Shown one piece after another: positions 37,766-46,948 of a DNA stretch of 46,948 nt. The first letter of the stretch is position 1, and every line of letters starts with the position of its first letter. Below the pieces are notes generated by a model. It did no database searches and was not told where the DNA came from. It saw only the letters and a list, made by a program, of their open reading frames with translations. Location of the stretch: contig QXVZ01002969.1 of the NCBI GenBank assembly GCA_008931825.1, forward strand, positions 1 through 46,948, written 5' to 3'. The position numbers and the translations under genes are program-made. This stretch comes from Phallusia fumigata. Lineage: Eukaryota; Chordata; Ascidiacea; Phlebobranchia; Ascidiidae.

Positions 37766-38774
37766 CCGCTTAAGTTTGGGGGGGAGGGAAACACAAGCGA
37801 CCGAGACAGGATTATAGAACTAGGGTTGCCAACTCCGTTAGGCCAAAGGACACAAAAACGTGATTGATATTTGATCATGTCTCGAAAAAACACTTCCAAT
37901 TAATATTTCGATCTGCTGATGACATAAAATATTGGCATTATTCTGCAACAAGTTTTCTCACATAGATTTTTTTCACAACAAATTACGGCTCGATTTTGTG
38001 AAGGACCTTATCACTACCTTGTTGTATAATTTGCTTCGCGCCGTTCAACCAGCCATCAACAAGCGTAACAAGTCAAGTTTCGTTTCATTCCTTGCTAAAA
38101 GAGCAACTGATTTTAATAGATACTTTCTAACGTTAGTTCTAAAGAGTCACAGTGTAATGCAAAACGTTATTGTTACGTATAACCAACTAGCAGTGGACTA
38201 TTTGAATTACGGTAGTTTGATAAAGATTAAAGACTTTAAAACCCAAAGTCGCTTAGATAGAATAGTAAGAATGTGCATTAGTATATAAACGTAAAAACAG
38301 TATAAAAATGAATATCTGTAAATGCACGGTCTAGTCAACACCAAGCAGATAAAAGATTGGTAAGTCCTATTGAAAAAAAAACACTGGAAACGAATTTAAA
38401 CCAAAACTGACTAATAGTTGTATTTATTTGCAAACGCAAACCGTATTTCACAACATACAAATTGCCATTTTTTTGCGTTTCATTAGCATCTAGTGCTATT
38501 AAATCAAAATCCATTTTTTGAGACAATGATGTGAGCGCCAAAAATACAGACTGAGCTGTTTACAAAGGCAAGCATGTCAATTTGACTAAACGATCCATTA
38601 AACAAATTAAACGTTCGAACCAAAAAGGCGTTGATACATGGAAGACCGTTTACCACAATCCATCAAAACACTTCAGTAATTGAATCGGTGTTAAATTAAA
38701 CTGAACACGTTATACTTTCAGTGAATAAATGCCCGATTCCAGATATAGGGGTTATGGACGATATGCTTAAATGC

Positions 38775-38877
38775 AGTGGTTCCCAACCGAGGAGAATTTA
38801 TGAGTTTTGAAAGGAGGAATTTCCACTTCATAGTTAAGTTATTTATGATAAGTGTAGTATTTCTTTTTGGGTAGACC
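38775..38877. repeat. hAT-type MITE (GGTTCCCAACC family), left part, interrupted
   Basis: AGTGGTTCCCAACCGAGGAG to GTAGTATTTCTTTTTGGGTAG. It continues at 40796 with AGTGGTTACAAACC after the inserted hAT, so the hAT jumped into an older MITE. Confidence 0.6.
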
Positions 38878-39089
38878 CAGGGCCGGATTTAGACCATGAG
38901 AGGCCCTAGGCTATTTCATTTGTGAGGCCCCTCCCTATTTTTGAGTGCATTAAACTCTTCGTTCTTTCATTTTCCACATTCATGGGTGCAAATTTTTAAT
39001 TAAAAGAATAAAAATTTACTTAAGGCAGTTTTGCTTTTAATTTTAATTTCTTTGATCAAACAACCGTTACAATAATTGTAAAGTTTATN

Positions 39090-39655
39090 TTATCGGCTGG
39101 GGCTCTGGGGATCATTACCGGCGCCCTTGCGTAGTCAGAAGCAGACGACGAAGCAGTGCAGAAATGGACGACACGCGTGTCTTACACGACATGAGATTGG
39201 ATTGGAGTGAAAAAACAGCACCAAATAGTGCATTTTCTTACCTTATTCAAATAGAATAAAGTGACGAGGCAACGCGCGTTGACCTACAACTGAGCCCAAC
39301 TGCACTTTGCTTTGCCCATTTGATACCATTTCACCGGTTTCAAAGCAATCCTGAGCACCCCTCGGTGGCGCCAATAGAAATTCGAAGTACAACGCTGCTG
39401 AGTATTATGCTTTTCTACCACTAGGGGCGCTCTTCCCAGGCTAAATCCCTCCTAGTGTCAGTGGGTGGTAAGTCAGTAATTATCGGCTTGGGCTCTGGGG
39501 ATAATTACCGGCGCCCGGCGTACCTGTCAATCATGCTCTGCGCGCCTCAGCTGAGCTTCTGCACCTCGGGGTTCCTCATTGGCGCCCGCCCGCCCCCCGT
39601 GGCGGCGTCGCGTTTCGGTCAGAAGCAGACGACGCAGTGCAGAAATGGACGACAC
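39090..39655. repeat. SL RNA repeat unit, one full and one partial tandem copy
   Basis: TTATCGGCTGGGGCTCTGGG (39090) recurs as TTATCGGCTTGGGCTCTGGG (39480), a 390-bp period. GTCAGAAGCAGACGACG and GCAGAAATGGACGACAC also recur (39134-39174 and 39619-39655). The second copy has about 100 bp of extra GC-rich sequence and stops before the SL gene. It begins at the N at 39089, as expected of a collapsed tandem array. Confidence 0.75.
39212..39257 (-). ncRNA. Spliced leader (SL) RNA gene
   Basis: The 16 nt ATTCTATTTGAATAAG (39257 to 39242, minus strand) equals the Ciona spliced leader as I know it. It is followed at once by a GTAAG donor, a small hairpin (GCAC, 6-nt loop, GTGC) and a T run (CTGTTTTTT). 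Leader plus 30 nt gives the 46-nt length reported for the Ciona SL RNA. SL RNA donates its leader to the 5' ends of many ascidian mRNAs by trans-splicing. Confidence 0.88.
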
Positions 39656-40293
39656 TCTTGCATCTTTTCGTTTATTGCGCGGCAGCGAAAAAACCTGGAT
39701 TGCTTTTTGTACACTCGTTTGGAACTAGAAAATGGACCACAACTGTGCTGAACTTCAGAAGGGCCTCTCTCTATCCAGTAGGCTATTTCTTCATTTGATA
39801 ATTCTTTCCACAAACCAACGTCCTTTAAACTCAGTGTATGTGTAGATCTATGTTCGGCATCATCTGCATAAGTATCTGTAATACCTTGGGATTGATCTAC
39901 TTCACCAGGTGTGAATTGAAAATTTTGACTATCTCCACTACTTTGATGTGTTTCTTTTTTCCCTCCATTTGCAGCAACTGAGTTCTGAACTATACTTGTA
40001 TTTTCATTTTCACTGGGCATGGCTCCTTGCTCATTACCAGGGGGCTGTTCAACGTCCTGCATTGCTTTTTCTGTAAGAGTTTCTTCTGGTTGAATGCTAG
40101 TAGTTGGCTGATCAGCTTCGTCACACTGATTTTCTTGTGCTAGCGTCAAGGCACCTACTTCACTGCCAGCACCTGTTGCTTCTGTCAGAGGTTGATGCAA
40201 GAAAGCAGTGATTGATTTTATCTTCTTTAGCATATCATTTTCAAATTTCTTTTTCTTGCGCTTGCTAGCTCCACTTTCAAATCTTTTACTCAT
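39619..40293 (-). pseudogene. hAT transposase N-terminal fragment, broken by SL repeat
   Basis: The likely start is MSKRFESGASKRKKKKFE at 40293; an upstream in-frame Met exists. A low-complexity Q/E/S/T-rich stretch follows, then DVGLWKELSNEEIAYWIERG and RVYKKQSRFFRCRAINEKMQ, like the start of ZMYM1/TTF-zinc-finger hAT transposases. At about 39655 the sequence switches to the SL repeat. The last dozen residues and the stop come from that repeat, so the frame is chimeric. The DDE and dimerisation regions are missing. Confidence 0.65.
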
Positions 40294-40795
40294 AATAAAT
40301 TTAAGGGTCAAAAAATTATGAAATAAGATTATTGCTTGATCTAAACGCAGGTTAGCAATACCAAGACGTCTAATAATAAGATAAGTCGATAACATTAGTA
40401 AATTTCAATTGATAAAACGTATAATTTACCACATTAACAGTAAGCAACACAACGTCTATTAGTTATTTCAGCAACATGCCAACTACCGATACTGTTTTTT
40501 GCAGAAAAGACTACGGTACTTTAACATAGAAGCTTCCAGCAGAATGCGCGTAATAATTGCCTTTATTATGATGCAAACGACGTAATAATGACTGTTTACA
40601 ACGTGGTTGAAACCAGTTGTGTATAGAATTTTCTACTCTGAAAAGCTTGATATATATATACTTTAGGTAGGGTTTAAACTTGTCAAGTTTTTGAAAGAAT
40701 TACAAACTTCGAAACCGAATTTCGAGGCCCCTGGACGTTGAGGCCCTAGGCTTCAGCCTGCCTAGCCTATTGGTAAATCCGGCCCTGGGTAGACC

Positions 40796-40900
40796 AGTGG
40801 TTACAAACCTTTTAATATAACGTCTAGTGGTAAAGAAATGAGAGTTGAAAAAAGACCAATGGAGAATGCATCAAAAAGGTTGGAAACCATTACTTTATTG
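40796..40900. repeat. hAT-type MITE (GGTTCCCAACC family), right part
   Basis: Continuation of the MITE at 38775-38877 beyond the inserted hAT, ending around AAAAGGTTGGAAACCATTAC. Confidence 0.55.
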
Positions 40901-42059
40901 TTTTGGTTATAACTCATGTCATTATTAGAAGTAGAACAAATCTTGCATTGGATAAACACTTCATATTGTCCCAATAGATTTATATTGTCCCGCATTATCT
41001 AATATCTGGGCCAAATATTATGTACACATCTTTGAAAAGTGTTTCGAAACATTATGCTACAAACAAATTAGCAACCAAAACAAAAAAAAAACATATTTTC
41101 CGGCAAAATTACAGCTACAACGAGAAGTGATACAGCATGGATAACGTTTTAATGCTTACAGAGTTTGTATTACATGAATAGCAATTATCATAAAGGTGGG
41201 AAATTTATACTTAGTTCATGTCATACAAATCTGAATACAGTTACGTGTAGGCTTACAAGGGCAAATTTCAAGTAGGAAAGTTTAAGGCACCTTTAAATTA
41301 TGAAGAAAGAACGCAAATTTACAAAAAGAAGTGAATTAGTCCATACTTTTCGAAGTACGTTCGCATACATACATACATACTGTCTGTCATCTACATTTTC
41401 ATTACAAGCCTAATTCTATTATTATTGCAACATAGGAAAATATCTAACTAAGGCATTGACAGTAACGCAACAAGTATAAAAGTTACTTATCATACTAAAA
41501 ATACAAGTACAAAACGGTGTCAGAATATCTAGCAAGCGTCGGCATAAAATAGTGGTTGATTTTGGTTGTTTAATTACAAAACCAACATTTTGTTCAGTGA
41601 TTGTCGAGACAATGATGACAATTATTACAAACAATTTGCAACTATTAAATCAAAATTAGGAAAAAATTATAATTACAATAACTTCTTACGGAGAATAGCT
41701 AAAAATGGCTGGTACAAAAAAATACAGAGTGTAAAAACTATAGTATTGTTCAGATATTTTATTACACATTGTCTTACATCTACTTGGCATTTGACAAACG
41801 GGAACTTGTTCTTTTATCAAAATAAGCATAAAATCTACATGTTCTCGGCAAACAATTACAATCAACTAAAAAACTTTTTATCAAAGCATTTATGCATGAA
41901 AGCTTCAGGGCAGATCCCAGTATCAAATATGCGCAAGCATTTATTTTACATTTATTCTAATTGCTTTCGCATTGAATAACTACCTGCCTGTCTATCATGC
42001 TATCAAACGAGATCAACACATATTTGAAACATCCGTCAAAATCCTTCCGAAATTAGCTC
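40901..42059. other. 3' flank of the SYTL gene
   Basis: AT-rich. TTTATT at 41951-41956 reads AATAAA on the minus strand about 105 nt after the SYTL stop, a plausible poly(A) signal. A CATACATACATACATAC run is at about 41366. A plus-strand open frame at 41566-41979 has AT-biased composition and no motif. Confidence 0.45.
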
Positions 42060-42196
42060 CTATTTCCACGGTTCAAACTTCCGTAGATATACGGTTCCGT
42101 TGATCCACGATTCCGGGGTTTGAATCATTCGCTGCCACAGGTCGACCTCTTCATTTCGAGAATCCATCCACGCAACCGGCTTCTCGAAACTTATAC
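42060..42196 (-). CDS. SYTL last exon
   Basis: Acceptor gacgtcacag, then GT completing Gly and [47 protein letters not shown] at 42060-42062. An upstream acceptor at 42250 would add 18 residues but would not match the phase. Confidence 0.87.
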
Positions 42197-45100
42197 CTGT
42201 GACGTCATTAAAGGAATCGTCATTAGCCGATGACGAAATGGAAAACCCCCTGAGTTTACCGTACAAAGATAAAATTCCCGGTTAATTGAAAAGGGGATTC
42301 GGGGAATGTAAAACGACGTAATATGATGTAGAACAATTTGTAACAAGTATCGAAAAAACAAGAAGATGTTTCTTGTGGTTGGCGATTCCATGTCAGGAAG
42401 GTTTAAGTTTTTGTGCAATTTCCGCGGGCAATAATTGGAAACAAGGGGTAAATTACGTTTTAAATAAAACCCCCGTTAGAAATACAAATTCCCCCTTAGT
42501 GGGAAATTCCCCCCTTTGGGTGACCACCCCCTTGCTCTTACCATTCAGCCATGAGAACATACAAGCTTACCCGTCCCAGTTCCAAGCCTAACTCCTCCTA
42601 TCAACTTATGACCAAACTTTTCACGTTGGTAGACTGTCAGTTCGACACTTCTGTTGTACAGCTCGTTCTTACGCACACCGGTAAATACAAATTGATGATC
42701 GAAGCCTACTCTCGCTTCCGTTCACCAGCGGAGTTTTTTGCTTTGTCTCCTGGGATTTGTCCGGTAGAAAATACCTGAAATATACGGAGTTTTCGTTTTA
42801 TTGTTCTAGCACAGAAATACATGTGCAGTGGCAAAATGTACAGTGTTTTTGACGTTCAAGGCACGTTTTAAAACGGGGTTAGGATTTCAACTGTAGTAAA
42901 AACAGTTTAAAATAAAACAGACATATGACCCTATTTGCATTTGAAGTTAAACGCACTAGCCACGTCCAAAATTCGCGTTTTGCACAAAAGCATATAATAG
43001 TTCATACGAAACAAACCAGATTTGATGGAAAACATCTTTTTAAGCACAGACCACCGATTTTCGACTTTAAACAAAATAAGTTGTCACGCGTATTACGTAA
43101 AAATCATCATATTATACCTAAAAATTATGTATGCCACAAGTGGGCGCTTATGGGCTTTTGTGCGATATTATTGCTACACATTGTCTTTATCATTTTAACG
43201 TACAATTTTCAAGTGTGTTAGGGACGTCATCTAGTGGAACGAAATTTCGTGACTTCGAGTTTTAAAGGAAAGGTTGGCAGTACGGTACAGTACGCAGCAG
43301 AATGACCACACGGCTCGGTACCCTTCATAACAAGGTACCTTGTACCCTAAACTCAATACGAGACCGTACTGCCATCCTGGGTTGTGGGTCAAGAAACCGT
43401 CTTAAGTTTTTGTCTAAGTGACGTAATAAAACTTACCCTTTTACGTAAATCTGTGTGGACGAGCCTCCCTTCAGAGCGATGTTGTTGACATTTTTCAGCA
43501 CAATTTCCAATCGGCAATCACCAGTGCCGTGCAAGGACTGGAATGAAACAAAACAAGAAGGTTACGGTGAACTGCAGCTTAAATGCCAACATGGAAATCA
43601 CTTGTTATGGTTTAAGGCCTAGTAGACGGCCGGGTATTTCGAAAGCACATGGCCTATGAAAAGGAGCTTCAGCACCAGCAGATTGTTCTGGGAGCCGAAA
43701 GCTACGGAAGGGACCATGACAAACGGACCGGCATAAAATGGGGATTCATTGAAGTTTAATTCACAATAAATCATCAAGAAGCCCTCACTGTTTTTTCCTA
43801 ACAATTTTGGCAGGTAAGAGGGGCCCAAACGGGTTGTTCTGCCTTAAAAGTTTCTCATGGAAGCTTTTAGAATCACCAACGTGGTTTTGGATATACCGAC
43901 AAACTTAGTAAAGCTTTTATTTTACAATTAAATATTTCATCTGTGGTGATTTGGTTCTTCTTGTCAACACAGTCTAGCGTCGAAAGTCGGTTAAGTTTTT
44001 CTCTGTCCTTGAAACATATAACTTACACTTACGTCTTCGGTGGAAGGCACATAACGTAGTGCAACTTCAACGTCACCAGTATAGGCACTGCTTCCAATCG
44101 TAGCATCTATGTCCTACAAGAAAATACGTACAAATTAAATAAAATTAGAAAACTTTACAAGCGTCAGTTCGTCTTTCCTAAGGTAATTTGTTTTAAACCT
44201 GTGGATCCTAAACTTTTAAAATGCATTTCCTCCTTTGCTTATTTTAAAACCGAAAATTTCCTCCCCTACTAGACAAGAAGTGATATAAAGTTAGAATAAA
44301 AGGTTTGAATCACTGGTCTACATTAAAAAAATTACTACACTTGGCATAATTAACTTAAACTGGAAATTTCTGACATCACAAACACACGTTTGAAGCGGTG
44401 TGTTATACAAAAGCACACACATTGAAAAGTGAATGTCTGCAAATGTCTGCTGTGTAATATATTCAATTCAACCCAAACGGACAGTAAAATGCCACGTTAT
44501 GGCAACGGCGTTTCACGTTATGCGAGACCTACCTATAATGCCTTTTGTACTTCATGCGTTAAAAGACACTGTTTTTGTTAGAGGTTACGCACAAATAAAG
44601 ATTTGGTTTAACTATTACCAAACATTCGCGTTCGAAACAAAGTATTCAAACTTCGTTATGACAAATTAAAAACGACACCCTATGCCTAAAAGTTAAGATG
44701 GTCAACATCCCCCAAATGCAATTAGATATCACATTCTGCAAATATTATTACAACTCAGCGCGTAAATGTATGATTTCCGCACCGCGAGGCAGCGCACCAC
44801 AAACGGAAGATTTTTCAATTTAATAGCACGATAAGAAGAACAAGTTGCATCAACTCCGACTCGACTCTAAATTAATGACTTGACTTGACTCAGTTTTTTG
44901 GCCGCAGATATGCGGTTTTCTAATTGCTTAACTTCTAATGCTTATTGTTTATCCCTGATTGTCCTGGTATTGCCTCCTCTCTGGAAAACTAGTGTTCACT
45001 AGCACTGTCAACAAATAAAGATGTTCTGCGACAGATAAATAACTGTCAGGTGTGGTACGGTAACGTTTGCAAGGAAAATATTCAAATTTTACAAACTTTT

Positions 45101-46817
45101 TGGCAGCAGTTAGTAGTGCAGTGGTTCCCAACCTGAGTTACGTATCATGGCACCCATAGCGATTTACATGGAAATTACAAAAGGAACAATATAAAGTAAA
45201 CTGTCACTTTGCATTTTGTTTGTGAATATCAGTTCGTCAATCAAGTCAGTCTATTTCGCAAGCATTATTTACCGTCAAACCTGATAAAGCCTAAACTTAA
45301 CAAAAAAAAACAATTCAAGAAATGGGTCGCGGCACCCTAAAGACTTGCAAACGAAATATTTAGTGGTGATAAGTATGGTGCAGAAAAGTTCATTACCTTC
45401 GGAGCAAGCTCATATACTTTCATTTTTACGGGCACCGACAGGTCGAAGTGGTCGCAGTTCAAATTCACCTCCCCAAGAAAGTTATTGACACCCATCTTGT
45501 CATGCCAAACAGCCACATTCAAAGTACGTGTGGACAACTCAGTTTCAGTGACTGTGTACCTGCAGTTCAACATTATTAGATTATTTTCTCTTCACCTGAT
45601 AGCAGATCATGTTGTAGTAGCCATTTCTTTCACTTACTTAAGAACTTCGTTGTACACCGGATTAACAGTACGTTTCTTTATTTTTGTTTTTCTTTTACTG
45701 CGCTTATCCGGAAGAAGGTAAGTCTTTACGTATCTGCAAATAAAGGTGGCATAACAAATTATTTTACAACTTTTTGCAGCCAGCTTCACATCTAAATTGG
45801 AAACAACTTACGATTGTATAGCTTCACTAAATTCTATCTAATAAACACACAACAAACACTGAACATTGTTGTGACATAATGTGCATTATACAACATTACA
45901 AAATCAACCTTTTCTGGACAACAAAAAAACAGTTCATATTTATCTAATGTAAATTAAAGGTCGACCACTTTGTACGCCCCGCGCAAAATCTTCTGCCCCG
46001 CAGTGATGTCAATAAGCGTATTTTGGGTTTTCGTTATAAACTGTCAAACTACTTTTTTAGGATTATTCTACAGCTAAAGAAAGGGATGATCTAATTAAAT
46101 GCCTTAAATTGGTAAGTTTTAACAACATCATATACATTAAAGGGAACGAAATTGTAAGTGAGAAATTAGTATGGCCGACTGAGACCCCGTCTTTGCAAAG
46201 GTTGCCGACCATTGTGCTAAAGTAACAAAGCTTACGGATTGCTAAGTTTCTTTTCTTCAACGGACGCAAGGTTTTTGCAGCCTCCCACATGTATGTTGAG
46301 TATCCCGGTTTTGTAACTGTATGTGAATCCAAGCTCAATAGTTCCAGTGATATCAATCCCTGTTTGGTCGTGTGCCGCTGCACTGTAAACACTCCAAGTG
46401 CTTCCAGCAATGCTTAAACTCCCTTTCTACATCAAATGCAAAAACATGCTTGTTGTAGTGTTATCATTGGAAAATCAGTAAAAGGGAATATTTGTGTTCA
46501 CAGAGAAAGGAATCGACTAACTTTTTATTGTGGCGTTTGTATCATATTTACTGCGTTGTTTCATTAACAATTAAGAATTGCAAAAGTTTTGTTAAAAAGT
46601 TGAGGTTTAACAATCGATTGGTTTGCCTGTGTTTTTTATGCGAATCCTTACCACCTTGAATTAGTACTCTTTTAGAGTTTCCATGCATTCTTTAAAATGA
46701 AAAAAATATCGTCTTTATAATGTAAAGAATTATTACTTTAATTATTACTTACTGTTAAAGCTGGCAAACTTTGTGCATTGCCTTTGATTAGATTTGTTCG
46801 TGACTTTTTCTTTTTGT
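42060..46817 (-). CDS. Synaptotagmin-like protein (SYTL/Slp family), tandem C2 domains
   Basis: Vesicle-trafficking protein; family members tether Rab27 vesicles to the plasma membrane. Exons in coding order: 46753-46817, 46236-46426, 45638-45733, 45397-45559, 44033-44113, 43437-43537, 42571-42774, 42060-42196. C2[60 protein letters not shown]2[92 protein letters not shown], stop TAG. The VDWMDS..E..LW..M..P..W signature is Slp-specific. Usual Ca2+-binding Asp residues are mostly replaced in both C2 domains. The N-terminal Rab27-binding domain lies beyond the right edge. The exon 42571-42774 contains an apparent frameshift. Confidence 0.88.
42571..42774 (-). CDS. SYTL exon: C2B core, with apparent frameshift
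   Basis: Entered in phase it reads [20 protein letters not shown], then leaves the family pattern and stops. From about 42698 a frame displaced by one base resumes [16 protein letters not shown] and runs to VRLGTGTG, which joins the last exon in phase. Family spacing would fit a 2-base deletion or 1-base insertion near 42700-42712. A sequencing or assembly error is as likely as a real lesion. Confidence 0.72.
43274..43374. repeat. Palindromic element in SYTL intron
   Basis: TTGGCAGTACGGTAC at the left and GACCGTACTGCCA at the right are inverted repeats; GGTACC motifs inside form a secondary hairpin. Probably a short MITE. Confidence 0.55.
43437..43537 (-). CDS. SYTL exon: C2B strands 2-3
   Basis: [20 protein letters not shown], then [13 protein letters not shown] plus GG before gtaagt. 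Confidence 0.85.
44033..44113 (-). CDS. SYTL exon: inter-C2 linker and start of C2B
   Basis: 27 codons in phase 0: [20 protein letters not shown] then YVPSTED. The EVALRYVPS block matches the opening C2B strand of Slp proteins. Confidence 0.82.
44205..44322. repeat. hAT-type MITE (GGTTCCCAACC family), copy in SYTL intron
   Basis: CCCCTACTAGACAAGAAGTG, ATATAAAG and AAAAGGTTTGAATCACTGGT, as in the other copies. The terminal GTGGTTCCC is decayed to GTGGATCCT. Confidence 0.55.
45117..45345. repeat. Another hAT-like non-autonomous element in SYTL intron
   Basis: Begins CAGTGGTTCCCAACCTGAG and contains ATGGGTCGCGGCACC near 45325, a layout common in non-autonomous hAT elements. The right end is not sharply defined. 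Confidence 0.4.
45397..45559 (-). CDS. SYTL exon: C2A end
   Basis: [20 protein letters not shown], then [12 protein letters not shown] and [10 protein letters not shown], gtaatg donor. Loop 3 lacks the D-x-D ligands of Ca2+-binding C2 domains. Confidence 0.9.
45638..45733 (-). CDS. SYTL exon: C2A polybasic strand
   Basis: [20 protein letters not shown] then [11 protein letters not shown], the classic C2 lysine-rich strand. Donor gtaagt; phase joins both neighbours. Confidence 0.9.
46236..46426 (-). CDS. SYTL exon: C2A start
   Basis: Reads [20 protein letters not shown], then [20 protein letters not shown] and VEEKKLSNP. Strand beta1-beta2 and loop 1 of C2A; the loop-1 Asp pair is replaced. 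Confidence 0.85.
46753..46817 (-). CDS. SYTL exon: linker before C2A
   Basis: Acceptor ttttag, donor gtaagt; [20 protein letters not shown] joins the C2A exon in phase. First exon seen in the window; low-complexity linker. Confidence 0.6.
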
Positions 46818-46948
46818 CTAAAATTGCATGAAACAATTAGGAACTGTTAACATTACTACAACTCCCTTACAACAACTTAGATTAATATCCTTGCTTTTTA
46901 AGATACACTTGAAAATATTAAAAGTTACTGTGTATTTGCTTTCTTAAT

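Larger units (their letters stand above)
38878..40787 (-). mobile_element. hAT-superfamily DNA transposon, interrupted
   Basis: Terminal inverted repeats CAGGGCCGGATTTA at 38878 and TAAATCCGGCCCTG ending at 40787, flanked by an exact 8-bp target duplication GGTAGACC (38870-38877 and 40788-40795); 8 bp is diagnostic of hAT. Subterminal GAGGCCCTAGGCT repeats are also inverted. The transposase 5' part reads on the minus strand. An SL RNA repeat unit and a gap (N at 39089) replace the middle. Confidence 0.85.

Noticed and set aside
37932..38288. 118-residue plus-strand open frame
   Set aside because: No recognisable domain, no flanking splice sites, AT-biased residues; treated as chance.
41566..41979. 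137-residue plus-strand open frame
   Set aside because: Composition is dominated by N, K, Y, F and I, as expected from AT-rich DNA. It overlaps the SYTL 3' flank on the other strand and shows no motif.
42197..42249. Longer version of the SYTL last exon starting at 42249
   Set aside because: It needs a two-base incoming phase that the upstream donor does not give. The acceptor at 42197 joins in phase and yields [15 protein letters not shown], the family pattern.
42698..42717. A 20-nt GT...AG segment as a mini-intron explaining the SYTL frameshift
   Set aside because: 20 nt is far below any workable spliceosomal intron, and removing it does not restore the right frame.
42925..43221. 98-residue plus-strand open frame with a hydrophobic end
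   Set aside because: Lies in a SYTL intron on the opposite strand. The hydrophobic tail is compatible with T-rich sequence and there is no supporting evidence.

Overview
The window is animal nuclear DNA, most likely from a solitary ascidian (sea squirt) close to Ciona. Three things point there: (i) an exact copy of the 16-nt Ciona spliced leader, in SL RNA gene context, on the minus strand at 39242-39257; (ii) a vasopressin/oxytocin-type precursor with a 13-residue hormone and a reduced neurophysin, an arrangement known from Ciona; (iii) compact multi-exon genes with AT-rich introns full of short inverted-repeat elements. The hormone differs from the C. intestinalis peptide I remember, so a sister species such as C. 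savignyi is possible. Species assignment is inference.

Layout. 715-4757 (+): the 3' part of an SLC6 sodium/chloride-dependent transporter, TM6 to the stop codon; the 5' part lies off the left edge. 4758-7907: the gap between two convergent genes, with a CpG-rich promoter-like island. 7908-24888 (-): a nearly complete p90 ribosomal S6 kinase (RSK), rebuilt from 15 exons with matching splice phases. Its one missing piece, the C-terminal kinase N-lobe, coincides with a sequence gap at 12998. 24889-27440: RSK upstream DNA with MITE and SINE copies and a 429-bp GTACT array. 27443-32926 (-): exons of a gene I cannot name. 33980-37471 (+): a vasopressin/oxytocin-neurophysin precursor in three exons, with the same exon boundaries as the vertebrate genes. 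37472-42059: intergenic DNA with a hAT transposon (8-bp target duplication) interrupted by an SL RNA repeat unit. 42060-46817 (-): the tandem C2 half of a synaptotagmin-like protein (SYTL/Slp); its N-terminus lies off the right edge.

The genes have unrelated jobs (membrane transport, ERK-RSK signalling, neuropeptide, vesicle docking) and show no operon-like linkage. The most interesting signals are in the non-coding DNA. A short inverted-repeat element at 309-420 folds as a complete type I hammerhead self-cleaving ribozyme. A second copy of the element carries decayed hammerhead sequence in both arms. Other MITEs carry a hammerhead-like CTGA..GA - hairpin - GAAAC motif. Single N characters at 4210, 12998, 25464 and 39089 are assembly joins. 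At least three of them distort local structure: a false 240-bp duplication, a lost exon, and a chimeric or collapsed SL array. Exon limits come from reading splice sites and homologous protein motifs by eye; no alignment was run.
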